A DNA stretch of 64,000 bases. Origin: an uncultured Dorea sp. Lineage in GTDB: Bacteria; Bacillota_A; Clostridia; Lachnospirales; Lachnospiraceae. How positions within the stretch are numbered: position 1 is the first letter of the stretch; each line of letters begins with the position of its first letter. The position numbers and the translations under genes are program-made. Positions 7,255 through 15,536 of this stretch are shown here, in pieces. A model generated the notes under the pieces. That model did no database searches. It had not been told where the DNA came from and saw nothing but the letters and a program-made list of their open reading frames with translations. The DNA lies in NCBI GenBank assembly GCA_910578865.1, contig CAJTRM010000015.1, positions 1 through 64,000 on the forward strand. Direction: 5' to 3'.

Positions 7255-9006
7255 ATGATGAGAAAGATTATTAACGATCCTGATCACGTAGTATCGGAAA
7301 TGATGGAAGGCTATATCGGCGCTTACGGAAGATATTATGAAAAGCATCCGGAAGTTAACGGTGTCATCCTAAAGCAGAGAAGGAAAGATAAGGTTGCTTT
7401 AGTGATCGGCGGCGGAAGCGGACATGAACCGATGTTCTCGGGTTTTGTCGGGAAAGGACTGGCAGATGCGGCAGCCTGCGGGAACATTTTTGCTTCTCCG
7501 GATCCAAATACAGTGTATCAGACAGCAAAAGCAGTTGACCAGGGAAAAGGTGTCATATTTGTATATGGATGTTACGCAGGAGATAACCTGAACTTTGATA
7601 TGGGCGAGGAGTTCTTAAATGATGAAGGCATTGCAACGACTCATGTCCGTGTGTGGGATGATGTAGCATCTGCACCAAAGGAGAGAATCGAGGACCGCCG
7701 GGGGATTGCCGGGGATGTGTTTGTGATTAAGACTGCCGGGGCAGCGTGTGATGCCGGCTTAAGCCTGGAAGAGGTTACAAGAGTAACGGAAAAGGCAAGG
7801 GATAATACAAGAACGATCGGAGTGGCGACAGCGCCGGCACAGCTTCCTGGCGTAGAGAAACCGATTTTTGAACTGCCGGAGGGAGAGATTGAATACGGTA
7901 TGGGTCTCCACGGAGAGAGAGGTGTGCTTCGTACCCAGTGGCAGGATGCAGATGTTCTGGTAGAAAAGATGTACAGCCAGATTATGGCAGATGCGGATCT
8001 GAAAGCGGGAGACGAAGTGTGCGTGCTGGTCAATGGCCTGGGATCTGCAACCATTACGGAACTGGCGATTGCATTCCGAAAAGTAAGAGAATTGTTACAT
8101 AAGAATGGAATCAAGATTCATGACACAGATCTTAACAGTTATTGCACCAGCCAGGAAATGGGCGGTTTCTCGATTACATTATTTAAGCTGGACGAAGAAC
8201 TTAAAAAATATTATGATATGCCGTGTTACTGCCCGTTCTATGCGAAGGGTGAGCTGACAGGTGCGGGAATTGAGGCTGAGGAAGAAGAAACTACAATAGA
8301 AATCGAGCCGGAATTTGATGAAAATGATGTGGAAGAGGCGAAGATCAGAAGGAGTAAAGCGGGAGAATTGTCTGAGCTAAGTGCAGAGGACGCGCGGAAT
8401 ATGCTTCTTTATATTGCAGATAAGATTATTGCAAAGAAGCCATATCTTACAGAGATAGACAGCGCCATCGGAGATGGGGATCATGGAATCGGAATGGCAG
8501 GAGGCATGCAGAAAGTGAAGAAGAAACTGCTTAAGATGGAAGGGGAAGCCAATGCCTATGCAGTGTTTGAAGCGGCAGGAAAAGCAATGCTTCTGTCCAT
8601 GGGAGGAGCCTCCGGAGTGATCTTCGGAAGTCTGTACCTGGCCGGAGCGAAGGATATGGAGGCCAAAGCAGTCCTTACTGCGGAAGATCTGGCAAACATG
8701 GAGCGAAAGAGTCTTACAGCAATTCAGGAAAGAGGAAAAGCAGAGGTTGGCGATAAAACTATGGTAGACGCGCTGGTCCCGGCAGTAGAAGCAATGGAGA
8801 AAACAGCAGGAAAAGGGCTGTCTGATATGTTAAAGGAAGCAGAGGAGGCGGCGAAACAAGGCGTGGAAGATACGAAAAAATATCAGGCGAAATTTGGACG
8901 TGCAAAGTCGCTGCTGGAGCGTGCGGTTGGATATCAGGATGCAGGAGCGACATCTGTGTGGCTTATTTTTCAGGGCATGCGTGAGTTTGTAGAGGGGAAA
9001 ATGTGA
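7255..9006 (+). CDS. Dihydroxyacetone kinase, fused DhaK-DhaL (ATP type)
   Basis: Single-chain kinase of 583 aa with an N-terminal DAK1 domain (about 1-335) and a C-terminal DAK2 ATP-binding domain (about 375-583), as in the ATP-dependent enzymes of Citrobacter and yeast. DAK1 has GGGSGHEPMFSGFVGKG at 52-68 and GMGLHGERG with His219, the residue that binds the keto substrate covalently. DAK2 has the metal-binding IDSAIGDGDHG at 401-411, a MGGASG loop near 450 and GDKTMVDAL near 500. An acidic linker of about 25 residues joins the domains. No PTS-type DhaM is visible. It phosphorylates dihydroxyacetone or a related keto-sugar such as erythrulose; context cannot decide. Confidence 0.9.
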   Translation: MMRKIINDPDHVVSEMMEGYIGAYGRYYEKHPEVNGVILKQRRKDKVALVIGGGSGHEPMFSGFVGKGLADAAACGNIFASPDPNTVYQTAKAVDQGKGVIFVYGCYAGDNLNFDMGEEFLNDEGIATTHVRVWDDVASAPKERIEDRRGIAGDVFVIKTAGAACDAGLSLEEVTRVTEKARDNTRTIGVATAPAQLPGVEKPIFELPEGEIEYGMGLHGERGVLRTQWQDADVLVEKMYSQIMADADLKAGDEVCVLVNGLGSATITELAIAFRKVRELLHKNGIKIHDTDLNSYCTSQEMGGFSITLFKLDEELKKYYDMPCYCPFYAKGELTGAGIEAEEEETTIEIEPEFDENDVEEAKIRRSKAGELSELSAEDARNMLLYIADKIIAKKPYLTEIDSAIGDGDHGIGMAGGMQKVKKKLLKMEGEANAYAVFEAAGKAMLLSMGGASGVIFGSLYLAGAKDMEAKAVLTAEDLANMERKSLTAIQERGKAEVGDKTMVDALVPAVEAMEKTAGKGLSDMLKEAEEAAKQGVEDTKKYQAKFGRAKSLLERAVGYQDAGATSVWLIFQGMREFVEGKM

Positions 9007-9062
9007 AAGATTTATCGATTACAAGGAAATTTGTTTTACAATATACAGGCATAACAAGTGAT

Positions 9063-9103
9063 AATGGGGACGTAGCAAAATTCAATTTTGCTACGTCCCC
9101 ATT
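9063..9103. repeat. 41-bp perfect palindrome, REP-like
   Basis: Two 20-base arms (9063-9082 and 9084-9103) are perfectly complementary around a single C. The core of the arm is GGGGACGTAGCAAAA. A second palindrome with closely related arms lies at 41018-41060. The right arm supplies the last codons and the TAG of the minus-strand MATE gene. No T-run follows, so it is not an ordinary terminator. I read it as a dispersed extragenic palindrome or very small mobile element. Confidence 0.75.
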
Positions 9104-10476
9104 GAGGTGTTTTTGTATTTCAATACCATACCTGCAGCCAATATAAATGTGAACAGTTCCGCGGCGGGGACAGCCAGCCATACGCCCGTTACACCCATGA
9201 TTCGCGGCAATAACATGAGGAAAGCTGTAATAAACCCGAATGTCCGCAAAAAAGAGATCAGGGCAGATATTTTCCCGTTTGAAAGTGCCGTAAATAGAGC
9301 AGAGGCAAAAATATTACATCCGGAAAACAGAAAGCTGTATGAAAAAAGAGAAAAGCCTGTTTTGGTAATTTCAAAAACATTCCTGTTATTTTTTGCAAAT
9401 ACCCCGGCGATAGATTCGCCTGCAAAAAAGGAAATCAGGAATACAGTTATTGATAGAACGGCTATAAAGCAGAAACAGGTGCAGATTATTTTTTTTAACC
9501 GCGTGATGTTCCTGCTCCCGTAATTATAACTGATAATGGGGGCTGTTCCCATGGAAAACCCAATATAAACCGTGGTCAGCAAGAAAGCGGAATATATGAT
9601 AATGGTAATAGCGGCGACACCGTCCTCGCCTAATAAGTTCATCATGGTTCTATTGAACAGAAAAGTAGTTACACCGGCAGATAACTGGCTGACCATTTCG
9701 GAGGAGCCGTTGGAGCAGCTCTTTAATAAAACAGGGATGTCCATTTTTGGCCTGCAAAAATATAATTCACTTCTGCAGGAGGCAGACTTAGCGGCCGGCG
9801 GCATCTTCTGCCTGTCGTGGCAGGTCAGAAAAAATATAGTACCGGCCGAAGCGGGTATCATATATCCGATACCGGTTCCGAGGGCGGCCCCTTTTATTCC
9901 CATGTTAAGCAAAACGATAAAAACATAATCGAAGAAAAGATTGGCAATCCCGGCCGAAATAGAAAGGATCAGCCCTAAAGCCGGTTTTCCTGCTGTCACA
10001 AACAAGTTTTGATATAAGACCTGCAGGATATTGCCCACGACAAAAATCAGCTGTATTTTCAGATAATCGTTACAGTAGGAGAAGAGAACTTCACTGGCTC
10101 CCAGTCCCAGGATGATCTTATCAAGAAATAAAAGTCCGGTCAAAGTAATAGCCAGGCCAGAGACGACACCTGTGATGATGATCAGGGTGAAATTACTTCG
10201 TGCTTCTTCCGGTTTCTGGCTTCCCATTTTCTTTGCAACAATTGCACTTCCTCCTGCTGCAAGCATTGTCCCGAATCCAACGATAATATTGATGACCGGA
10301 CAGACAATATTGATGGATGACAGTGCATTTGTGTCAACAAACCGGGCGACAAAAATGGTATCTACAACGGTGTACAATCCCATAAAAAGCATCATGGCCA
10401 TACTGGGAGCCGCAAATCTCAGGAGAGACAGAGTGGTATGATGGTGGGACAGCGGGTTAGCTTTCATTTCAGTCAT
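9091..10476 (-). CDS. MATE-family efflux protein
   Basis: Multidrug and toxin extrusion transporter of about 461 aa with roughly twelve membrane segments, using a Na+ or H+ gradient. The family pattern is seen in PSMAMMLFMGLYTVVDTIFV near the start and the inter-repeat KCSNGSSEMVSQLSAGV-like region near residue 245. The start was set at the second ATG of the pair at 10476, seven bases after AAGGAG on the minus strand; the longer frame begins inside the upstream gene. The last residues (MGT) and the stop are encoded by the palindrome at 9063-9103. It is coupled to the AraC-acetyltransferase gene, with an 8-base overlap. Confidence 0.9.
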   Translation of the reverse strand: MTEMKANPLSHHHTTLSLLRFAAPSMAMMLFMGLYTVVDTIFVARFVDTNALSSINIVCPVINIIVGFGTMLAAGGSAIVAKKMGSQKPEEARSNFTLIIITGVVSGLAITLTGLLFLDKIILGLGASEVLFSYCNDYLKIQLIFVVGNILQVLYQNLFVTAGKPALGLILSISAGIANLFFDYVFIVLLNMGIKGAALGTGIGYMIPASAGTIFFLTCHDRQKMPPAAKSASCRSELYFCRPKMDIPVLLKSCSNGSSEMVSQLSAGVTTFLFNRTMMNLLGEDGVAAITIIIYSAFLLTTVYIGFSMGTAPIISYNYGSRNITRLKKIICTCFCFIAVLSITVFLISFFAGESIAGVFAKNNRNVFEITKTGFSLFSYSFLFSGCNIFASALFTALSNGKISALISFLRTFGFITAFLMLLPRIMGVTGVWLAVPAAELFTFILAAGMVLKYKNTSMGT

Positions 10477-11323
10477 CATCAGTCTCCTTCCTACTGTGTT
10501 TGGGTGAAAGAACAAAGCGCTGCACCGGATATCCGTATTCTACAAGTAATTCTCTTTCCGAAAAGCCAAGGCGGAAATATTCTTCGCGGCAGCCTGTGTC
10601 GGCCCTGTCGCCCGCACGGTATGTTGTGCAGGAGATTTCTATGCCGGGAGGCAGTTCAACTGACAGTCTTTCAAGAAAGAGCCCTGCAATGCCAAGATGA
10701 CGATACTGCGGATGGACAGCCAGAAAATCGATACTTCCTGTGGCGGAAAACCCCATGGCACCGATGATGATATCGTTATCCCGCAGGATCAGCGCTTTTT
10801 TATCGGTGATATAGCGTTGAAGTTTTTCCAGATATTCTGTTTCATCAAGCTTTGGATATCCGTCAATTGTAAGGGTTACTAGTTTCATCCAATCATCTGT
10901 ATCGGCCGGCGAGGCAAATTGGATATCATCTTTTGTAAGCTCCACAGTGCCGACTCCTCCGGTCAGATGAATTTCAAGCTGAAGCGGATAAAAATCTTTT
11001 GTTTGACGGAATTTTGCAGGAGTTGTTTTGTACATTGCCTTGAAGGTGTCAGTAAAGGACTGTTGGCTCTCATATCCGCTCAGCAAAGCAATTTCCATAA
11101 TCGGTTTTTCGGAAAATATCAGAAGCTTTGCCGCTTCCGTGAGCCGCCGTCTTCCGGCATATGCGTGGATCGTCAAGCCGGTTGTCTTTGTAAAAATCCG
11201 GTGCAGATGGTATTTGGAATAGTGCAGTGCGGCTGCTACCGTTTCCAGATCCAGCTTATCATGCAGATGATCTTCCATATAACGGATAGCTTGCGAAACA
11301 ATATGTACTGTCTGATCGTGCAT
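10469..11323 (-). CDS. AraC-type HTH regulator fused to a GNAT acetyltransferase
   Basis: A 284-aa protein with two parts. Residues 1-105 form an AraC DNA-binding domain with two helix-turn-helix units (LETVAAALHYSKYHLHRIF and IMEIALLSGYESQQSFTDTF). Residues about 135-265 form a GNAT fold with the acetyl-CoA loop in FLAVHPQYRHLGIAGLFLE. AraC proteins usually carry a ligand-sensing domain; here an acetyltransferase fold takes that place, perhaps as a sensor or as an enzyme acting on the compound exported by the coupled MATE pump. GGAGGG precedes the ATG. Both domains are clear, but their joint role is inferred. Confidence 0.85.
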   Translation of the reverse strand: MHDQTVHIVSQAIRYMEDHLHDKLDLETVAAALHYSKYHLHRIFTKTTGLTIHAYAGRRRLTEAAKLLIFSEKPIMEIALLSGYESQQSFTDTFKAMYKTTPAKFRQTKDFYPLQLEIHLTGGVGTVELTKDDIQFASPADTDDWMKLVTLTIDGYPKLDETEYLEKLQRYITDKKALILRDNDIIIGAMGFSATGSIDFLAVHPQYRHLGIAGLFLERLSVELPPGIEISCTTYRAGDRADTGCREEYFRLGFSERELLVEYGYPVQRFVLSPKHSRKETDDD

Positions 11324-11572
11324 GAGTTTCCCTCCATTTATTATATGTATTTTTCCAGCATAACAGGTTGCTGTTGTAGTTTATAATGAAGTATTATAAC
11401 ACAGACAAATTTTTGTTTTTCATAATTGTTGCTGTGTTTTTAGAAACTCCGGATGCATTTCTCCGGTCATCGAAAGGAAGTACGGACAGCGGAGATTTAT
11501 GTGGATCAGCAGGCAGGAGATGCCATGTGTGCGTATCCGAAACAGTGTCAGAGGGTTACGGGGGATTAATGT
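11324..11572. other. Gene-poor gap with one small unplaced frame
   Basis: The region between the AraC-GNAT gene and the collagen-gene terminator is AT-rich at first (TATAAT-like boxes around 11348 and 11391). It then holds a plus-strand frame, ATG 11453 to TAA 11569 (38 aa, including EVRTAEIYVDQQAGDAM), with no ribosome site. The composition looks coding, so this may be a gene remnant; I cannot name it. Confidence 0.25.
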
Positions 11573-11601
11573 AAAAATTTGGCCGGTGCAGGGCACCGGC
11601 C
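11573..11601 (-). terminator. Terminator of the collagen-like gene
   Basis: GGCCGGTGC (11581-11589) and GCACCGGCC (11593-11601) form a perfect 9-bp stem with a 3-base loop. On the minus strand it is followed by AAATTTTT. It lies about 55 bases past the collagen gene stop. Confidence 0.85.
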
Positions 11602-11656
11602 TATCTTGTACTGAGCGGAGAAAGGGTGTATATCCGACTGTCCGCTGAGGGAGAGC

Positions 11657-12331
11657 TTATGCAATTCGCTGCAGCAGAATGGAAGCATGGTTGACAGCCT
11701 GATGGTCAATGCCTGTTCCTGCCAAATAATCTGCAGTGGAAGATTTGTTGCGGAGCACGACTGTCGATCCGGCGGCAATAGGAGTGATGAACATGCCGGT
11801 GAGTTCTGTGCGCTGTAATCCACTTTGCTCATCGGAATAGGTTCCGAAAAATGACAGTGGATTTTCCAGACCGTTAATTGCCACTGCGTAAGCAATATTT
11901 AATAATCCGGTGCCGGGGCGGATTAACAGAGAGTAGTCAATCCGATAAATACCTTCTGTGTTGACAACAATTTCTGCTGTATTGGGGGAAAACGAAAAAT
12001 CACCGGATTGAACTGCAAGGAGGAAATTAACGTCACCTTCCGGTATTACATCCTGAAAGCCGCCTTGCATGACGGCATTGAAATATGAGGGGCGGACTCC
12101 CTGCCCCGGTTCTCCCTGAGGTCCGGTAAGGCCTGGCGCTCCCTGAGGCCCCATCGGCCCCGGTTCTCCCCGGTCTCCTTGAGGCCCCATTGGCCCCGGT
12201 TCTCCCCGGTCTCCCTGAGGCCCCATTGGCCCCGGTTCTCCCTGAGGTCCTCTTGGTCCCTGAGGTCCTGGTTTGCCCTGCATTCCATGATTGCAGCAAC
12301 AGCAAGATTTATTATGTTTATGATAATCCAT
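11657..12331 (-). CDS. Collagen-like, BclA-type surface or exosporium protein
   Basis: A 224-aa protein. A short N-terminus has the Cys cluster SCCCCNHG. About 20 Gly-X-Y triplets follow (roughly residues 18-77), then a C-terminal globular domain of about 145 aa that looks like the trimerising jelly-roll of BclA (GDFSFSPNTAEIVVNTEG, IDHQAVNHASILLQRIA). BclA-type proteins coat spores as trimeric filaments. The start is at the ATG at 12331, eight bases after AAGGAG; the longer frame uses a TTG within that site. A CATAAAAT box upstream is compatible with mother-cell sigma control. Spore localisation is inferred. Confidence 0.75.
   Translation of the reverse strand: MDYHKHNKSCCCCNHGMQGKPGPQGPRGPQGEPGPMGPQGDRGEPGPMGPQGDRGEPGPMGPQGAPGLTGPQGEPGQGVRPSYFNAVMQGGFQDVIPEGDVNFLLAVQSGDFSFSPNTAEIVVNTEGIYRIDYSLLIRPGTGLLNIAYAVAINGLENPLSFFGTYSDEQSGLQRTELTGMFITPIAAGSTVVLRNKSSTADYLAGTGIDHQAVNHASILLQRIA
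12141..12242 (-). repeat. 36-bp tandem repeat encoding Gly-X-Y
   Basis: Two full 36-base units (12141-12176, 12177-12212) and a partial third differ at only a few positions. Each encodes the 12-residue block GEPGPMGPQGDR. Near-identity at the DNA level suggests recent expansion and likely length variation between strains. Confidence 0.85.
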
Positions 12332-12369
12332 TTTGTCTGCTCCTTCCGCCAACTAACAGTTTTTATTTC

Positions 12370-12377
12370 ATTTTATG
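12370..12377 (-). promoter_or_regulatory. CATAAAAT box, possible sporulation-sigma -10
   Basis: On the minus strand CATAAAAT matches the CATANNNT -10 pattern of sigma-E/sigma-K promoters and lies about 40 bases upstream of the collagen gene ATG. An AC sits near the expected -35 position. A short motif of this kind is weak evidence on its own. Confidence 0.3.
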
Positions 12378-12422
12378 CGTTTTTGTGGCGGTCTGTGCAG
12401 GCTTTCGTTCCAGATGCTCAGA

Positions 12423-13709
12423 TCAGGGAATAGGGATAATGATTTTCAGTATAAATCTTCCGTCCTCCAGTTTCAGGCTGCACTGGCCGTCATATTTTTC
12501 GGCGGCCATCCGGATGTTCGGCAGCCCGATGCCGTGTAAAAAGGCATCATCTTTTGTAGTACTGCCGGGCGCCGTTTGATGGGGCAGGGCATTGTTCTCT
12601 ACAGTGATCGCCAGCAGATCCCGGACACGGGCGGATCTTACGGTAATAAGCCGCCTGTCTGCCGTAAGCTTTTCAGAGGCTTCTATGGCATTGTCAAGCG
12701 CATTGCCGAAAATGGTGCTGATGTCCAGAGGTTCTATAAAAAAGCCGTCTTCAAAGGAAACCGAGGCGCTGAAATCAATCTGCTTTTCCTGCGCTGCCTT
12801 GGCTTTGTCCCGGATGATGATATCCAGAAATTCGTTTCCGGTATGGTGGAAGCTTTCATATTCCTGGATCTGGCTCTGCAATTCCTGAACGGAGTCCTTT
12901 ATGATCTCACTGCTTTCCGACTGGCTCTGGAGTATCAGTAAATGATTTTTCAGATCATGGTAAATGCTGCGTACCCGATCCTCATTACGCATCCGGTCCA
13001 TATAATAGGCTTGCTTTATTTCCAGCTCCTGGGCATGGTACGCCGTCTGAACAGAGGTGCAGATATAGGATGCAAGGTAGATGCAGCCGAAGCTTGAGAA
13101 TATGGACACCCCGCAGATGGGATAGGTAATCAGAGGATTCTCCGGCATGAAGTAAATGATAGTAAAGATAGATACAAAGGAAGCAAGCATCAGAGTATCC
13201 ACAATAAACCACATTTTATAGGTCAGGTCAGAGGTGATCCGGCGAAGATATTTTCGGAAAAACTGCCATGCCAGGATCCAGAATAAAAGCCGGAGCAATA
13301 AGGACAGAGTATGGAAGGCTGTGCTTATGAGCCATTGCCGCTGCGTCCATCCTGATGGAGAATCCGGTGCGCCTGTGACAGAAAAGAAGCATCTTGATCC
13401 GACATCCTGCATCAGATAGTTGACTGCTATAAGAGCAGGATAAAAAACAAGTAGGGCAGTCAGTTTTTCGGCGGGAGTTCCCCGGTGGAAGACGGTAAGA
13501 TAGACAGAAATCCCCAGGAGTACGCCGAGAAGGTTTGGAAGGTCATTGGAATAGATGACCGCTGTGGATATGAAACTGAACGCAAAAAAAGCGGCAGCTT
13601 GCATCAACCGGTTCTGCCGCAGAGGTAAGAAGGCCTGTACGATCCAAAAGAATACGAATACATAGGCCCATTCCAGCGCAAATGACACAATATCTAAAAA
13701 TCTGATCAT
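12423..13709 (-). CDS. GHKL sensor histidine kinase, AgrC-like
   Basis: A 428-aa sensor with about six N-terminal membrane segments (to roughly residue 215). A coiled linker carries the phospho-acceptor region SIYHDLKNHLLIL (His near 252), followed by a GHKL ATPase with the N-box FGNALDNAIEAS and a G-box containing HGIGLPNIRM. This architecture belongs to the AgrC/peptide-sensing class. The ATG at 13709 overlaps the stop of the upstream regulator gene (ATGA) and follows GGGAGG. Its input may be a peptide or an envelope signal; no precursor peptide gene is evident nearby. Confidence 0.87.
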   Translation of the reverse strand: MIRFLDIVSFALEWAYVFVFFWIVQAFLPLRQNRLMQAAAFFAFSFISTAVIYSNDLPNLLGVLLGISVYLTVFHRGTPAEKLTALLVFYPALIAVNYLMQDVGSRCFFSVTGAPDSPSGWTQRQWLISTAFHTLSLLLRLLFWILAWQFFRKYLRRITSDLTYKMWFIVDTLMLASFVSIFTIIYFMPENPLITYPICGVSIFSSFGCIYLASYICTSVQTAYHAQELEIKQAYYMDRMRNEDRVRSIYHDLKNHLLILQSQSESSEIIKDSVQELQSQIQEYESFHHTGNEFLDIIIRDKAKAAQEKQIDFSASVSFEDGFFIEPLDISTIFGNALDNAIEASEKLTADRRLITVRSARVRDLLAITVENNALPHQTAPGSTTKDDAFLHGIGLPNIRMAAEKYDGQCSLKLEDGRFILKIIIPIP

Positions 13710-14416
13710 AATAAATCCTCCCAGCATGCTGCTAATTTTTCCATAAATTCTTTACGCTTCGGCTGGCTGACCGGGATTTTTTCTCCTGTGACAAGCTCAA
13801 TTTCCAGTTTTTTTACGCCTTTTATATAGCTGAGGTTCACGATATAGCTGGTGTGGCAGCGGACAAACCCTTTATCCTGCAGTATCTGTTCCATTTCTTT
13901 CATACTCTTATGACAGATGATATCTTCCGATTCGGTATGTAAAAGCAGACTGCGGTTAAAGGTCTCCACATACTTCAGAGATCTGAGAAAAACTTTATAC
14001 TTTCCGGTATCATTGGATACCAGAATCGCGGGATCTTCTTCCGGCCGGCGCTTTTTCAGCCACTGATCCATCTCTGCTTTCAGCCGGATATATTTCATGG
14101 GTTTGATGATGTAATTGGCGGCCTGGTATTTATACCCCTCCAGGCCGTATTGGGTAAGGGTTGTCAGGAAGATAATGCCGACACCCTCGTCCATCCGGCG
14201 GATATGCTCGGCAGCGCGGAGTCCGTTTAACAGCCGCATCTGGATATCAAGGAAAATCAGATCGATCGAGGTGTCGTATCTTTCGATCAGTTCCATGCCG
14301 TCGTAGTATGGGGTTATCTTTATCTCTTTACCGGTTTCGGAGGCGTATTGTTTAAGCAGCCCGCTCAGGTTGGCCACGAAATCTTTTTCATCGTCGCAGA
14401 TTGCTATATGTATCAT
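13706..14416 (-). CDS. LytTR response regulator, AgrA-like
   Basis: Response regulator of 236 aa with a receiver domain (phospho-acceptor Asp in IDLIFLDIQMR, near 57) and a C-terminal LytTR DNA-binding domain (FVRCHTSYIVNLSYIKGV near 190). It is cotranscribed with, and overlaps, the GHKL kinase gene downstream. LytTR regulators bind paired imperfect repeats upstream of targets; the nearby collagen-like gene is a possible target, not a proven one. Confidence 0.9.
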   Translation of the reverse strand: MIHIAICDDEKDFVANLSGLLKQYASETGKEIKITPYYDGMELIERYDTSIDLIFLDIQMRLLNGLRAAEHIRRMDEGVGIIFLTTLTQYGLEGYKYQAANYIIKPMKYIRLKAEMDQWLKKRRPEEDPAILVSNDTGKYKVFLRSLKYVETFNRSLLLHTESEDIICHKSMKEMEQILQDKGFVRCHTSYIVNLSYIKGVKKLEIELVTGEKIPVSQPKRKEFMEKLAACWEDLL

Positions 14417-14455
14417 GTTATTGTTCTCTGTCTTTCCTTGGTAGTAGTCCTGTAT

Positions 14456-14483
14456 AGTATAATATGTTTTTCACAATGCTCAA
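14456..14483 (-). promoter_or_regulatory. Probable promoter of the LytTR/GHKL operon
   Basis: Minus strand: TTGAGC (14483-14478), a 16-base spacer, then TATACT (14461-14456). The start would lie about 35 bases upstream of the regulator ATG. Confidence 0.45.
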
Positions 14484-14513
14484 TTAGGGCAGGATTGTTT
14501 TGTGAAAAGGAAA

Positions 14514-14544
14514 GGTGCCGCAGAAGTTCTATGTATGCAGCACC
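14514..14544 (-). terminator. Terminator of the FIST/chemoreceptor operon
   Basis: GGTGCCGC (14514-14521) pairs with GCAGCACC (14537-14544), with one wobble pair in the minus-strand transcript, which is followed by TTTCCTTTT. It lies directly downstream of the soluble chemoreceptor gene. Confidence 0.65.
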
Positions 14545-14571
14545 TGTTTTTATAATTGAGGATTCTGTGAA

Positions 14572-15522
14572 TCAGTGGTCTTTTGACGTATGTTCTTTGA
14601 TAATCGGAGGAATCTGAGACATCATGTTGTCAATATCCTCGAACATGGTACTCTTGGTGGTTCCCAGACGGTTTGCCTGATTAATATGTTTCATGACTTC
14701 CTGATACTGGCTCTTAAGCTGCCCGAAGAAATCATACAGATGCTGCAGCGCCGTTTTTGAATCATCAATGACTCTGGAAATCTCGGAGTGGACAGTGGTG
14801 GCGCCTTCCGCCGACTGTGTGATCTCGTCGAACATTTCATAGGTATCCTTTACTTTATCAAGGCTTTTGCCCAGCGCCTGCTGGGATGTTTTGATGCTGC
14901 TGTTCAGCTGGTCTGTACCATGCTCCACTTCACTGATGCCCGAATCTACTTCGCCGGTCAGTTCTTTAATCTCATCTGCAAGCTTCTTTACTTCTACGGC
15001 AACTACGGCAAATCCTTTTCCGGATTCCCCGGCTCTTGCTGCCTCGATGGATGCATTGAGAGCCAGCATATTTGTCTGCTCTGCGATAGATACAATGTTA
15101 TTCGTACATGATTTGATCTTTTCTACTGCTTTCTGAAGGCCTTCAAATGTATTCTCCATTTCACTGAAATAGGTTTCTACCTGCATGGAACTGTTTTTCA
15201 GTTCCTCTACCTCCTGTTGTGCGTGAGAGACAGACTGGTCAATGGTATCCTTTACCGTAATAAATTCACTGGACACCTGCTCAATACTGTAAAAATTCTG
15301 TCCGAAATCCTGGAGTTTTTCCTGGAAGTGATCAGCTTCTTCAAGTACATTCCCAAAGGAACTTCCGATCCCGCTGATCTCTTTCAGGGAGGCTACCTCC
15401 TTTTGAACAAGTTCTGTGTGGTAATCCTTGAGACTGCCCATTACATGTAATACCGGGTACAGGCTGTTATCATTTTTTTTTGTTTTTTGTGGTTCTTCTT
15501 TACTTTTATTCCGAAATAACAT
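14572..15522 (-). CDS. Soluble methyl-accepting-chemotaxis-type signalling protein
   Basis: A 316-aa protein with no membrane segment or periplasmic domain. It is predicted to be helical throughout and carries the MCP hairpin signature (IVSIAEQTNMLALNASIEAA and ESGKGFAVVAVEVKKLADE near 145-185). The N-terminus is a charged tail (KSKEEPQKTKK). Soluble receptors of this type cluster in the cytoplasm and signal to CheA/CheW, none of which is in the window. It follows the FIST gene in a two-gene operon (14-base gap, GGGGGATGAG ribosome site), so FIST probably supplies the ligand input. Confidence 0.85.
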   Translation of the reverse strand: MLFRNKSKEEPQKTKKNDNSLYPVLHVMGSLKDYHTELVQKEVASLKEISGIGSSFGNVLEEADHFQEKLQDFGQNFYSIEQVSSEFITVKDTIDQSVSHAQQEVEELKNSSMQVETYFSEMENTFEGLQKAVEKIKSCTNNIVSIAEQTNMLALNASIEAARAGESGKGFAVVAVEVKKLADEIKELTGEVDSGISEVEHGTDQLNSSIKTSQQALGKSLDKVKDTYEMFDEITQSAEGATTVHSEISRVIDDSKTALQHLYDFFGQLKSQYQEVMKHINQANRLGTTKSTMFEDIDNMMSQIPPIIKEHTSKDH

Positions 15523-15536
15523 GAACTCATCCCCCT

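Noticed and set aside
9063..9103. Reading the palindrome as a Rho-independent terminator
   Set aside because: No T-run on either strand, and a closely related copy lies next to a real terminator at 41070-41102.
9107..9523. Long plus-strand frames across the MATE gene
   Set aside because: They are antisense reflections of membrane-protein codons with no ribosome sites; the minus-strand MATE reading is unmistakable.
11386..11574. 62-codon plus-strand frame
   Set aside because: Low-quality composition and no ribosome site; a different frame in the same stretch (11453-11569) looks more protein-like.
12033..12305. Alternative minus-strand frames in the collagen region
   Set aside because: Tandem GC-rich repeats keep all frames open; only one gives Gly-X-Y triplets and the BclA-like end.
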